From the NCBI GenBank assembly GCA_965221785.1, contig CBDCSR010000002.1, forward strand, positions 806,001 to 870,000: a stretch of DNA of 64,000 nucleotides. The letters are read 5' to 3'. The position numbers and the translations under genes are program-made. The notes under the pieces were generated by a model, which was not told where the DNA came from, made no database searches, and worked only from the letters and a program-made list of their open reading frames with translations. Of this stretch, positions 43,628 through 52,348 are shown one piece after another (position 1 is the first letter of the stretch; every line of letters begins with the position of its first letter). This DNA is from BD2-11 sp965221785. Its GTDB lineage: Bacteria > Gemmatimonadota > Gemmatimonadetes > Longimicrobiales > Gaopeijiaceae.

Positions 43628-44617
43628 CTAGAGCCATGCCATGTGGGCGCGCAGCTTCTCCCCCACCGTCTCGATGGGGTGCCGGGCGCCATCCCTGCGC
43701 ATGCGGTCGAACGCATCCTGTCCCCCGCGCGCCTCCTCGATCCACTGGCGCGCGAAGGCTCCTGACTGCACGTCGGCCAGGATTTCCTTCATCGCCGCGC
43801 GCGAGGCGTCGCCCACCACCCGCGGCCCGCTCACGTAATCGCCGTACTCGGCGGTGTCGCTGACCTCGCGGCGCATCCCCTGTATCCCGTGCTTGTAGGC
43901 CAGATCCACGATGAGCTTCAGCTCGTGCAGGCACTCGAAGTAGGCGAGGGCCGGGTCGTAGCCGGCTTCCACCAGCGTCTCGAAGCCGGCCTGCACCAGC
44001 GCGGTGAAGCCCCCGCACAGCACCGCCTGCTCCCCGAAGAGGTCGGTCTCGGTTTCGGCCGCGAAGGTGGTCTCGAGGATGCCCGCGCGCGCGCACCCCA
44101 GCCCGGCCGCGTACGCCCGGGCGAACTCGGTCGCGCCGCCGCTGGCATCCTGATGCACCCCGTAGAGGGCCGGCACCCCGCGCCCCGCGACGAACTCCTC
44201 GCGCACGCGGTTTCCGGGGGACTTGGGCGCGATGAGGATGACGTCGGTGTGCTCCGGCGCCACGATCTCGCCGTAGTGGACGTTGAAGCCGTGGGCGAAG
44301 ACCAGCGTGTCCTCCGGATTCAGGTGCTCCTCGACCTCGGCCTCGTACACGTCGCGCTGGATCGTGTCCGGAATGAGAATCGAGACGACCGTGGCGCCTG
44401 CCGCGGCGTCGGCAACGGAGGCCACCTTCAGTCCGTCGGCCCGCGCCTTGTCCGCGGACGAACTTCCCTCGTAGAGACCCACCACGACGTCGGCTCCCGA
44501 ATCCCGCAGGTTCAGGGCGTGCGCATGCCCCTGGCTGCCGTAGCCGATGACGGCCACGGACCTTCCCTGAAGGAGTTCGGTGGAGGCCCCGTTGCTCCCC
44601 ATCGTCGTTTCACTCAT
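43628..44617 (-). CDS. ilvC: Ketol-acid reductoisomerase (class I)
   Basis: Protein of 329 residues that converts acetolactate or acetohydroxybutyrate to dihydroxy acids using NAD(P)H and magnesium. The nucleotide-binding motif is VAVIGYGSQGHAHALNLRDSG at about 21-41. The catalytic metal residues are in FGEQAVLCGG and EAGYDPALAYFECLHELKLIVDL. Length fits class I. It lies between leuA (78 bases upstream) and ilvD (seven bases downstream). Confidence 0.97.
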   Translation of the reverse strand: MSETTMGSNGASTELLQGRSVAVIGYGSQGHAHALNLRDSGADVVVGLYEGSSSADKARADGLKVASVADAAAGATVVSILIPDTIQRDVYEAEVEEHLNPEDTLVFAHGFNVHYGEIVAPEHTDVILIAPKSPGNRVREEFVAGRGVPALYGVHQDASGGATEFARAYAAGLGCARAGILETTFAAETETDLFGEQAVLCGGFTALVQAGFETLVEAGYDPALAYFECLHELKLIVDLAYKHGIQGMRREVSDTAEYGDYVSGPRVVGDASRAAMKEILADVQSGAFARQWIEEARGGQDAFDRMRRDGARHPIETVGEKLRAHMAWL

Positions 44618-44695
44618 CTGCCGGTATCCTCGTCTTTGCGCGCCCGTGCGCGCGATCCGAATAAACGTGAAGAAGCGGTCCGCGGATCCTGCGGA

Positions 44696-45913
44696 CTACC
44701 TGTAGATCCTGTCCGCCGATCTGTCCTGGACCCCCCGGGACTCCCCTGCTTCGCCCTCTCCTCCCTTGATCCTGCGCAGAATGGAGAGCAGCGCTTCGTC
44801 GGTCACGTCGATGCGGCGCTCCGCGAGATCCGTGCAATAGCGGGACGCCTCGGCCATCTCCTCGTGGGTGAGGTCGTGCCCGAGCTTCTCGTAGCGGTGC
44901 CGCAGCGCGTGCCGCCCGGAGTGCTTGCCCAGCACCAGCTGCGTCGGAGGCGCGCCCACGGTTTCCGGGGTCATGATCTCGTAGGTGGCCCGGTCGCTCA
45001 GCATGCCGTGCTGGTGGATGCCGGCGGCGTGCGCGAAGGCGTTGTCGCCCACGATCGCCTTGTTCGGCTGCGGCATGACGCCGATGGTCTCGCTCAGCAG
45101 GCGGCTCGTTGGATAGAGCTCTTCCGCGTTGACCTCGGTGAAGTGCTCGTTGATGTCGGCGCGCACCTTGAGCGCCATCACGATCTCCTCGAGCGATGCG
45201 TTGCCCGCGCGCTCGCCGATGCCGTTGATGGTGCACTCCACCTGCCGCGCCCCGGCGTCGAGCCCGGCCAGGCTGTTCGCCACCGCGAGCCCCAGGTCGT
45301 CGTGGCAGTGCACCGAGAGCACCACCTCGTCGCCCAGCCCGGGCACCTTGGCCACCAGCTCGCGCAGGGTGTCGCGGAACTCCGCCGGGAAGGTGTAGCC
45401 CACCGTGTCCGGGATGTTCACGGTGGTGGCGCCCGCCTCCACCGCGGCGGTGATCACCGCGCACAGGAAGTCGAGATCGGTGCGGGTGGCGTCCTCGGCG
45501 CTGAACTCCACGTCGTCGGTGAAGCGGCAGGCGCGCTCGACCGCCGCCGCCGCCCGCTCCAGGCACTCCTCGCGCCCGATGCCGAGCTTGCGCTCCAGGT
45601 GGATGTCGGAGGTCGCGATGAAGGTGTGGATGCGCGACCGGCGCGCCCCCTCCACCGCATGTCCGGCGCGGTCGATGTCTCCCGCGGTGGCGCGCGCCAG
45701 CGCGGCGATCACCGGCTCGCGGATCTCGCGCGCGATGGTCCCCACCGCGTCGAAGTCGGTGTCGGAGGCGATCGGGAACCCCGCCTCGATCACATCCACG
45801 CCCAACTCCTCGAGCTGGTGCGCCATGCGAAGCTTCTCGGACGGGGTCATGGTACAGCCCGGGGACTGTTCGCCGTCTCTCAGAGTGGTGTCGAAGACCG
45901 TGATCCTGGCCAT
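44696..45913 (-). CDS. leuA: 2-isopropylmalate synthase lacking the C-terminal regulatory domain
   Basis: Protein of 405 residues that condenses acetyl-CoA with 2-ketoisovalerate, the first committed step to leucine. The catalytic barrel is complete: TTLRDGEQSPG at 8-18, VLSVHCHDDLGLAVAN with the metal HxH, NGIGERAGN and LGKHSGRHAL. Usual LeuA proteins are 500 or more residues with a C-terminal domain that binds leucine. Here the protein ends shortly after a subdomain-like helix region, so feedback by leucine may be absent. A short homologue class (or a related citramalate/homocitrate-type synthase) is possible. The operon position supports LeuA. GAGGAG precedes the start. Confidence 0.9.
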   Translation of the reverse strand: MARITVFDTTLRDGEQSPGCTMTPSEKLRMAHQLEELGVDVIEAGFPIASDTDFDAVGTIAREIREPVIAALARATAGDIDRAGHAVEGARRSRIHTFIATSDIHLERKLGIGREECLERAAAAVERACRFTDDVEFSAEDATRTDLDFLCAVITAAVEAGATTVNIPDTVGYTFPAEFRDTLRELVAKVPGLGDEVVLSVHCHDDLGLAVANSLAGLDAGARQVECTINGIGERAGNASLEEIVMALKVRADINEHFTEVNAEELYPTSRLLSETIGVMPQPNKAIVGDNAFAHAAGIHQHGMLSDRATYEIMTPETVGAPPTQLVLGKHSGRHALRHRYEKLGHDLTHEEMAEASRYCTDLAERRIDVTDEALLSILRRIKGGEGEAGESRGVQDRSADRIYR

Positions 45914-46037
45914 GTGTACTCCTCGGTAATCGGTACTGCCCGGAGCAATGGTAACAGATTATGCCCGGGACAGGGGATTGCGATCGCTTGCAGCCGGCAT
46001 CGAACCCGCTACGCTGACTGCTCCGGTACGTGAGGGA

Positions 46038-46472
46038 TCAGTGCCAGTGCGTGAGGATGATCGCGAAGATCATCAGGCGGACCAGGTCGAACCCGGAGTT
46101 GATGGCGACCAGCCCCCACTTCTTCCCTTCCCACGCCACCCGCCCCATCTGAAGCGGAAGGAAGAAGCCCAGCCAGGGCCAGAAGGCGCCGTTCCAGGCG
46201 TAGACCCAGGGCACCTGATCCGGACCTGCTCCCCACGCGGAAGGTCGCACCAGAGCGACATAGTGGGCGAGCACGAACACGAGAAGGAATGAGCCCAGCG
46301 CGTAGATGACCATCGCCTTGGTCATCCCGCCCTGGGCGTCTTCACCCTCCATTCCCATGTGCCGGGCCCAAGCCTTGCCGAAGAGCGGCCCGAACCAGAG
46401 GAATCCGAGGGGCATCGCGACGACGACACAGACGAGGATGGCCAGGTAGTTGACCGAGACCGTCGGTTCCAT
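46038..46472 (-). CDS. DUF1761-family small membrane protein
   Basis: Protein of 144 residues with four predicted membrane helices. It begins MEPTVSVNYLAILVCVVVAMPLGFLWFGPLFGKAW and ends LVAINSGFDLVRLMIFAIILTHWH. WFGPLFGKAW and the later NSGFDLVR region resemble DUF1761 proteins. Function unknown. It precedes leuA on the same strand by 124 bases and may be in or just before that operon. Confidence 0.75.
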   Translation of the reverse strand: MEPTVSVNYLAILVCVVVAMPLGFLWFGPLFGKAWARHMGMEGEDAQGGMTKAMVIYALGSFLLVFVLAHYVALVRPSAWGAGPDQVPWVYAWNGAFWPWLGFFLPLQMGRVAWEGKKWGLVAINSGFDLVRLMIFAIILTHWH

Positions 46473-46613
46473 GCGCTGTCCCTCGCTACTGCGCGTTCGT
46501 CATTCTCATGCCACCGGGAAACTTGCAAGGGATCACGCTTGCGCCGACTTCGCAAGGCTGGCGGGGATGGAAACGGCGGTGTGATGCCGGTGATCATGTG
46601 AACTTGTACTTCA

Positions 46614-46629
46614 GATTATCATGATAATC
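46614..46629. promoter_or_regulatory. Perfect 16-bp palindrome between divergent genes
   Basis: GATTATCATGATAATC is a perfect inverted repeat 103 bases before the YchF-like GTPase start and 141 bases before the DUF1761 start. TTGTAC (46604-46609) sits just left of it. The surrounding DNA is AT-rich for this genome. It is a credible operator, though no regulator gene is adjacent. Confidence 0.45.
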
Positions 46630-46732
46630 CGGGGTAGCACTCGGATCGTCGGAGGTCGGAGCGGTCTCGGAGACCCGACGGGGGTCGGGACCGGAGCCTG
46701 GATTCAGCGGCGAGAAACGGGGGAGCGACAGC

Positions 46733-47797
46733 GTGAAGGTGGGCTTGGTGGGATTCCCGGGTTCGGGGAAGACGACCGTGTTCAATGCGATGACCGGTCA
46801 GGACGCGCCGGTCGGATACGGGGGCGAAGTGCGCCGCGCCGTCGTGGCCGTTCCGGATCCCCGGGTGGACTGGCTCTCGGCCCTGTACCGGCCGAAGAAG
46901 ACCACCTTCGCCAGCATCGTCTTCTGCGACATCCCCGGAGAACACGGCTCCGAACAGCGCGGGCTCTCGACCGCGGCGCTGCAGCAGGTGCGCGACCAGG
47001 ACGCCCTTTGTCTGGTTCTGCGCGGCTTCGACAACCCGGCGCTCGAGCACGCCCCCGATCCCGCCGCCGAACTCGGGGCGTTCCACGCCGAATGCGTCCT
47101 CGCCGATCTGGTGTTCGTCGAACGCTGGCTGGAGCGGGCGCGCAAGGAGGCGAAGCGCGGGCTCGAGGTGGCGGCCTTCGAGTGCATGCGGGAGACGCTC
47201 GAAACGGAACAGCCGCTGCGCGTGCTCCCCGAATCCGAACTGGATCGTTCGCTGCTGCGCGGCTATTCGCTGGTCACCGAGGCGCCGCTGCTCGTCGTGC
47301 TCAACCGCGACGAAGACGACCTGGGGGAGTCGCGGCCGGATGAACTCGGGGACGCGCTGCCGGATGAACTCGGGCAGGCCCTGGCCCGCATGGGCGCCGG
47401 GGGCATGTCGCTCTCGGCCAGCCTCGAGGCGGAGATCGCGATGCTCGAGCCCGCCGATCAGCAGGAGTTTCTGCGCGACATGGGGCTGGCCGAGCCCGCC
47501 CTCGACCGCTTCATCCGCGCGGCCTACCAGCTGCAGGACCTGATCTCCTTCTTCACCGTGGCGGGGCCGGAGGTGCGCGCCTGGACGATCCGCGCGGGCA
47601 CCGATGCGCGAGGAGCCGCCGGGAAGATCCACTCGGACATGGAACGCGGCTTCATCCGGGCGGAGGTCATCCCCTGCGATGTCCTGGAAGAGTACGGATC
47701 CGAGCAGGCGGTGAAGGCGGCGGGACGGCTGCGGGTCGAAGGCAGGGACTACGTCGTGCAGGACGGGGATGTCCTGCGGGTGCTCTTTAACGTTTAG
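46733..47797 (+). CDS. YchF/Obg-type GTP- or ATP-binding protein (DUF933)
   Basis: Protein of 354 residues starting at a GTG. The P-loop is GFPGSGKTT (7-15). FCDIPGEHGSEQRGLS corresponds to the G3 region, and LLVVLNRDED takes the place of the G4 NKxD, where YchF proteins prefer ATP. The C-terminus is the DUF933/TGS-like domain (AYQLQDLISFFTVAGPEVRAWTI ... SDMERGFIRAEVI ... GRDYVVQDGDVLRVLFNV). YchF proteins associate with ribosomes and stress responses. The N-terminal half is shorter than in canonical YchF, so it is a variant. Confidence 0.85.
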   Translation: MKVGLVGFPGSGKTTVFNAMTGQDAPVGYGGEVRRAVVAVPDPRVDWLSALYRPKKTTFASIVFCDIPGEHGSEQRGLSTAALQQVRDQDALCLVLRGFDNPALEHAPDPAAELGAFHAECVLADLVFVERWLERARKEAKRGLEVAAFECMRETLETEQPLRVLPESELDRSLLRGYSLVTEAPLLVVLNRDEDDLGESRPDELGDALPDELGQALARMGAGGMSLSASLEAEIAMLEPADQQEFLRDMGLAEPALDRFIRAAYQLQDLISFFTVAGPEVRAWTIRAGTDARGAAGKIHSDMERGFIRAEVIPCDVLEEYGSEQAVKAAGRLRVEGRDYVVQDGDVLRVLFNV

Positions 47798-47885
47798 GGG
47801 TCCGGGGATGAATCGGCCCGTGCACCGGGCGCGGCGAGGCGGCGGGAAGAGGACGAGCGTGAAGCCGACGTCTGGAATACCCAAA

Positions 47886-48596
47886 ATGAGTAGAATCCGT
47901 AAATCGACCGCGTCTCTCGCGTGGGTGTCCCCGATGGCTGTGGCGGCGTGGACGGCCTTGCTGGCCGTGGCGAGCACGGCTGGCGCCCAGGCGCCGTCGC
48001 GCGCCGAACTGCTGGGGATCGCGCGCGAGGTGGTGCAGGGGGCGGCGTTCGTGTCGCTGGCGACGCTGGACGAAGAGGGCTTTCCGGCCGTGCGCGCCAT
48101 GGACCCGCTTCCGCCGAACGACGACTGGGTGGTGTGGTTGGCCACCAACCCAGGGAGCCGCAAGGTGGATCAGTTGCGCGCCCGTCCGCAGGTGGCGCTC
48201 CACTATCTCGCGGAAGGCGTGCCGGCGTACGTCACGCTCATCGGCCGGGCCCGCCTGGTCGACGACCCGGAGCTGAAGGCCCGGCACTGGAAGGAGTCGT
48301 GGACGCCGTTCTACCCGGACCGGGACCAGAGCGTGCTGCTGATCGAGGTAACGCCGATTCGGCTCGAGGTGGTCTCCGAGGCGCACGGCGCACCGGGCGA
48401 CCCCGAAACATGGCGGGCCCACGTGGTGGAGTTCGGGAGCCGGCGGGAGGGCTGCACGCCACCCACGCAGCTCGAGCGGCAGCTTCTCGCAGATGTCCCG
48501 GGACACAGTGCGGCAATGCCAGGCCAAGCGGCTCAATCGTCGACGGCTTCCCGTGCGGCAGCCTCGATCTCCCACGGGATGGCCGAGTCGCGATAG
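47886..48596 (+). CDS. Pyridoxamine 5'-phosphate oxidase-fold protein, probably exported
   Basis: Protein of 236 residues. Residues 1-36 look like a signal peptide (TALLAVASTAGAQA). The split-barrel flavin-binding fold follows: GAAFVSLATLDEEGFPAVRAMDPL, WLATNPGSRKVDQLRARPQVALHY, VTLIGRARLVDDPE and LIEVTPIRLEVVSEAHG. General-stress and flavin- or heme-linked proteins share this fold, and an exported one is unusual. The last ~50 residues are low in similarity and overlap the end of the convergent HNH gene by 64 bases. The tail may be an extension after loss of the original stop. The start could also be 47808. Confidence 0.72.
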   Translation: MSRIRKSTASLAWVSPMAVAAWTALLAVASTAGAQAPSRAELLGIAREVVQGAAFVSLATLDEEGFPAVRAMDPLPPNDDWVVWLATNPGSRKVDQLRARPQVALHYLAEGVPAYVTLIGRARLVDDPELKARHWKESWTPFYPDRDQSVLLIEVTPIRLEVVSEAHGAPGDPETWRAHVVEFGSRREGCTPPTQLERQLLADVPGHSAAMPGQAAQSSTASRAAASISHGMAESR

Positions 48597-50560
48597 AGCG
48601 CGGCCCCGTTGGACAGGACAGCCCGTTCGCCCGTCGGCGGGGCGCCGGAATGTACCGATGGGACGGGAGGCAGGGCTGGCCCCGAGCGTTGCTCCGCTGA
48701 ATCCGCCCGGGATCGCTGCTTCGGCGCGTCGGCCAGCATCTTCCCGCGGGGCGTGAAGAACAGCACTGTCCCGTCGGCTGCCACCGATACCTTCACCCGC
48801 CCCTCGTGAACGGCGCGGTGGTGCCGCCGACAGAGCAGCACCGTGTTTCCGAGGCTCGTCTCGCCGCCGTCCGCCCAGTGCTTCACGTGATGCGCCTCAG
48901 TAAACCGGCAGCCACACCCCGGAAAGCGGCATCCACGGTCGCGCTCCTCCAGCGCCCGCCGGATGTGCGGCGGAATGGTACGCGTCCGGCGCCCCACGTT
49001 CAGCATCGACCCGTCCTTCGCGTGCACCATCGCGACCACCGCAGCATCGCACGCCATGCGCCGCGACGTTTCCGCGGAAACCCGGATCCCGTCCAGATCC
49101 GAGCGTCCGGGCTCACCTTCCTCCGCGAGTGTCGCGGCATCGCAATGCACCATGACCTGGTAGCGCTCGGCCCGGGTGCCGGACTCGACTCGACGCTCCG
49201 AGTCTGCACCGCCTATCGATCCATTCTCCGGCGTCGCACTCGACTCGCCGCTCCCGAAACCCGCCGCCAGCGCCCGCACGGCGCGGTGGTGCCGCCGACA
49301 GAGCAGCACCGTGTTTCCGAGGCTCGTCTCGCCGCCGTCCGCCCAGTGCTTCACGTGATGCGCCTCAGTAAACCGGCAGCCACACCCCGGAAAGCGGCAT
49401 CCACGGTCGCGCTCCTCCAGCGCCCGCCGGATGTGCGGCGGAATGGTACGCGTCCGGCGCCCCACGTTCAGCATCGACCCGTCCTTCGCGTGCACCATCG
49501 CGACCACCGCAGCATCGCACGCCATGCGCCGCGACGTTTCCGCGGAAACCCGGATCCCGTCCAGATCCGAGCGTCCGGGCTCACCTTCCTGCGCGAGTGT
49601 CGCCGCGTCGCAATGCACCATGACCTGGTAGCGCTCGGCCCGGGTGCCGGACTCGACTCGACGCTCCGAGTCTGCACCGCCTATCGATCCATTCTCCGGC
49701 GTCGCACTCGACTCGCCGCTCCCGAAACCCGCCGCCAGCGCCCGCTCCGCCAAGAGGCCCACCGCATCCGCCCGCCGCTGCTTCGGCTCGGGGCGCGAGT
49801 CCGTCCTGTCGATTCGCGGGTCGCGTGCCTTCGCCCGCGCGCGCGCATCCGTTGCCCCATCCTCGCGCCGGAACAGCGCATCAGACGCCGCCTCCACCGC
49901 CCTCATCAGCAGCGCTCCGACCTCGGGTTCGAGCCGGCCCCTCACCACGTACATCCCGTCGCCGTCCACGAAGACCGAGAACGCGCGGCTGCGGTGCCGG
50001 GCCTGCTCGGCCGTAAGCTCCGCGTCGCGCGACAGCTTCTTCCACATGCGCACCATCTGCTCCAGCTTCGCCGCCGAACCGGCGCGCGCGAACTCGAGCA
50101 GCTTCGCCTCGCTCCCGGGCGTGGCCACGCGCGTCAGCGCGCGCACCTTGGCATAGGAGATGCTCCCCTCCCGCAGCGCGTCGGCCGTCCGCGGCAGCTT
50201 CTCCAGCGCACGCGCGGCCCGGACCCGTTCGCGCGCCGGGCCGATCTTGATGCCGATCCGCCAGGCCAGCCACTCGGCACAGGAACCGAAGCCGTCCTTC
50301 CATCCGCCCCGGCGGTCGAAGTCGGCGATGAGGGCCATCATCTGCGCTTCCGCGGAGTTGATGCGCGCGGCCAGCTCCGCGATGCGCTCGCCGAGCCTGG
50401 CGAGGTCGGCGGCGCTCCCCTCGGGCGGGGGACTCGAGGGTGCTGAGGTGGCATGGGACCGTCCATCCCTCGGTTCCCGCACTATCGCGGGCCACGGGAG
50501 AGGCTTCTTGCGCGTTTCGTAGAGAACGTCCGGGGATGCGATCATCATTCCTCCCAACAT
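48533..50560 (-). CDS. DUF222/HNH endonuclease with a duplicated HNH half
   Basis: Protein of 675 residues. The N-terminal DUF222 (13E12-type) helical domain spans about 50-260 (LARLGERIAELAARINSAEAQM ... WLAWRIGIKIGPARERVRAARAL). The HNH nuclease core is RDRGCRFPGCGCRFTEAHHVKHWADGG followed by GNTVLLCRRHHRAV. This half, 156 residues from ALAAGFGSGES to the HNH end, occurs twice in tandem because of an exact 468-bp duplication, which keeps the frame. Members of the family are usually 400-520 residues with one HNH. They are thought to be mobile or phage-related. The protein ends EAAAREAVDD. Confidence 0.85.
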   Translation of the reverse strand: MLGGMMIASPDVLYETRKKPLPWPAIVREPRDGRSHATSAPSSPPPEGSAADLARLGERIAELAARINSAEAQMMALIADFDRRGGWKDGFGSCAEWLAWRIGIKIGPARERVRAARALEKLPRTADALREGSISYAKVRALTRVATPGSEAKLLEFARAGSAAKLEQMVRMWKKLSRDAELTAEQARHRSRAFSVFVDGDGMYVVRGRLEPEVGALLMRAVEAASDALFRREDGATDARARAKARDPRIDRTDSRPEPKQRRADAVGLLAERALAAGFGSGESSATPENGSIGGADSERRVESGTRAERYQVMVHCDAATLAQEGEPGRSDLDGIRVSAETSRRMACDAAVVAMVHAKDGSMLNVGRRTRTIPPHIRRALEERDRGCRFPGCGCRFTEAHHVKHWADGGETSLGNTVLLCRRHHRAVRALAAGFGSGESSATPENGSIGGADSERRVESGTRAERYQVMVHCDAATLAEEGEPGRSDLDGIRVSAETSRRMACDAAVVAMVHAKDGSMLNVGRRTRTIPPHIRRALEERDRGCRFPGCGCRFTEAHHVKHWADGGETSLGNTVLLCRRHHRAVHEGRVKVSVAADGTVLFFTPRGKMLADAPKQRSRADSAEQRSGPALPPVPSVHSGAPPTGERAVLSNGAALYRDSAIPWEIEAAAREAVDD
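48810..49277 (-). repeat. 468-bp tandem repeat inside the HNH gene, copy 1
   Basis: This block abuts an almost identical block at 49278-49745. By reading the two side by side I see only three substitutions, all clustered near 49125-49140. 468 bases equal 156 codons, so the duplication is in frame and produces a second HNH domain. Confidence 0.9.
49278..49745 (-). repeat. 468-bp tandem repeat inside the HNH gene, copy 2
   Basis: Counterpart of 48810-49277. The near identity means either a very recent event, active gene conversion or an assembly artefact. Confidence 0.9.
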
Positions 50561-50758
50561 GCGATTGTACCATGACTTACGTACAAATATAACGGCCCCG
50601 GAATCGGCTTCTCAGGATGCCCTGTGGTGGCCGAGACGGGGTTGGGAGATCTCCCGGGAAGGACCGGGGCTGCGAAGGCCGTCAGCGCGTCCGTGAGAGC
50701 CCTTGGCGGGCTGGAGAATCCGCGATACCGGACTCCGCAGAATCGAGAGCTCCAAAGT

Positions 50759-50805
50759 TGTCAATGGCAGATTGGGACTCCGCCATGTGAATTCGGGACG
50801 GCCGC
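50759..50805. repeat. 46-bp direct repeat, copy 1 (period 80 bp)
   Basis: TGTCAATGGCAGATTGGGAC followed by a GTGAATTCGGGAC segment recurs exactly 80 bases on with a handful of mismatches. The pattern resembles repeated transposase-binding sites at the end of an IS (inference). No transposase gene is present. Confidence 0.6.
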
Positions 50806-50838
50806 CCGCCGGTCCCGCAGCGGTGGGGGCGCCAACCA

Positions 50839-50885
50839 GGTCAATGGCACATTGGGCCACCGCCCTGTGAATTCGGGACAGCCGC
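50839..50885. repeat. 46-bp direct repeat, copy 2 (period 80 bp)
   Basis: GGTCAATGGCACATTGGGCC followed by GTGAATTCGGGAC matches copy 1. Two such units 80 bases apart could be the remains of one element end. Confidence 0.6.
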
Positions 50886-50976
50886 GCCGCTGGTCCTCCA
50901 ACAGGGGCATCCGAACCTGCACTTCGGATTCCGCGATGGCAGGGCGTGGGACCGTAAGCGAGGCGAAGGGGCCTTC

Positions 50977-51723
50977 TCAGCCCGCGGCGCCCCTCGCACG
51001 CCTGAACTTCCGTCGGTAATGCCGGGTCCAGATGACGATGGCCGGAACGCCGACGACCGTCGGCAGGATCCAGGGGAGGATGGCGAGCGGCCCCTCGATC
51101 TCCCAGGCCCACAGCCGCTGCGCCCCGAAGACGATGAACGCGGTGTGGAAGGCGATGCCGCCGCCCAGCATCGAGGCAAGGTGGCTGTAGAACCAGCCCA
51201 TGCGTTGGCCGCCCGGATCGCGCATCAGGCGCAGCATGCGTCGCCCCGTAAAAAGGCCAATGGGACTCATCGCAAGCAGGACCGGCGACACTTCGGACCA
51301 TATCGCAAGCCCGAATCCGACGGCGATGACGCTGCCGGAGATCGAGGTCCACGCCAGCGCCTCATGTGCGGGGGTACGCAGCTGCTCGGGCGCCCTCCGG
51401 GTCGCCAGCACGCGCAGGCCCTGCCGCACCATGACGAAGGTCACCACGCCCAGGTAGCCGAGCAGGACCGCGAACCCGTAGGACCCGGGTTGCTCCGCGA
51501 CGCCGATCCCCATGTACCGGTAGGAGGCGATCCGGCCCACCGCCGCCGCGACAGCTGACAGCGTTACGACATACGCGCACCAGGCGTAGACGCGGCCCGC
51601 CCTCACATGCGCCCGCCCACCCTTGCGGGCGAATACCGGAACCCAGAACGCGGCCAGCCCGACGAAGCCGGCCACGACGTGAACCAGGAGGAGGGCGTCG
51701 AAGAGCAGGTTGAAGACGGTCAT
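50977..51723 (-). CDS. Polytopic membrane protein (DUF2306-like), PadR-linked
   Basis: Protein of 248 residues with about seven membrane helices (MTVFNLLFDALLLVHVVAGFVGLAAFWVPVFA ... HTAFIVFGAQRLWAWEIEGPLAILPWILPTVVGVPAIVIW). It resembles membrane proteins of the DUF2306 type. The ATG at 51723 overlaps the stop codon of the PadR gene by four bases, so it is co-translated with and probably regulated by it. An upstream in-frame ATG would extend into the PadR gene and is not used. Function unknown; a signal or drug-response role is inferred from the regulator only. Confidence 0.7.
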   Translation of the reverse strand: MTVFNLLFDALLLVHVVAGFVGLAAFWVPVFARKGGRAHVRAGRVYAWCAYVVTLSAVAAAVGRIASYRYMGIGVAEQPGSYGFAVLLGYLGVVTFVMVRQGLRVLATRRAPEQLRTPAHEALAWTSISGSVIAVGFGLAIWSEVSPVLLAMSPIGLFTGRRMLRLMRDPGGQRMGWFYSHLASMLGGGIAFHTAFIVFGAQRLWAWEIEGPLAILPWILPTVVGVPAIVIWTRHYRRKFRRARGAAG

Positions 51724-52295
51724 GAGCGGCCCTCCCCGGATCGGGCCCCCAGCCGCTGCTCGATCGCGGTCAGGGTCTCGTCGCACCAGGCCACCTTCGA
51801 CGCGATGGAGTGGATGCCCATCCGAAGCGTCGCGAAACGGTGGAACCCGGCATCGCCGTAGCGCTGCGGGTCTCCGTGGGCGGCGATCACCTCCTGCTCC
51901 AGCGCCTCCAGCTGCGCCAGCCAGCGGGCCAGGTGGTCCCGCAACTCCTTCATGAAGGCGCGCGTCTCGCGGAGATCGCCGACCGCATCCATGAAGTAGA
52001 GCTGGGCCAGGTATGCGAACCGCTCCGTGCCGACCGCGGGGCCGCCGCGCAACCAGCGCAGCAACTCTTGCCGGCCCCCGTCGGTCAGCGCGTAGACCTT
52101 GCGGTTCGGTCCCTTTGGCGACGGCTCGATCCGGCTGCGGAGCATGCGGCGCTGCTCGAGACGCTTCAGCGCCGGGTAGATCTGGCTGAGCTCCGCGGAC
52201 CAGAAGTGCCGGATGCGTTCGCTGAAGGCGCTCTTGAGGTCGTACCCGGTGGCCGGATCGCGCAGCAGGCCGAGGAGGATGTGATCGAGGCTCAT
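51720..52295 (-). CDS. PadR-family transcriptional regulator
   Basis: Protein of 191 residues. The winged helix occupies the first ~85 residues: HILLGLLRDPATGYDLKSAF, LSQIYPALKRLEQRRMLRSRIE and the wing NRKVYALTDGGRQELLRWL. A C-terminal helical domain of about 90 residues (long-tail PadR class) provides dimerisation. PadR proteins repress their own operon until a small ligand binds. Three CTATAT repeats lie between it and the divergent PQQ-enzyme gene, so it may control that gene too. Confidence 0.92.
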   Translation of the reverse strand: MSLDHILLGLLRDPATGYDLKSAFSERIRHFWSAELSQIYPALKRLEQRRMLRSRIEPSPKGPNRKVYALTDGGRQELLRWLRGGPAVGTERFAYLAQLYFMDAVGDLRETRAFMKELRDHLARWLAQLEALEQEVIAAHGDPQRYGDAGFHRFATLRMGIHSIASKVAWCDETLTAIEQRLGARSGEGRS

Positions 52296-52348
52296 GATCG
52301 GGGCAACTCGCGGCAGGAGCCCGACGCGGAGGACGCGGTCGGCTGATG

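Larger units (their letters stand above)
50561..50976. other. About 415 bases with no gene, holding two 46-bp direct repeats
   Basis: No frame of credible length or composition was found. The two repeats listed separately are the only structure. The stretch separates the HNH gene from the convergent-side 3' end of the PadR-linked membrane gene. Confidence 0.5.

Noticed and set aside
40595..46033. Long plus-strand frames opposite the leu/ilv operon
   Set aside because: They are antisense to well-identified biosynthetic genes.
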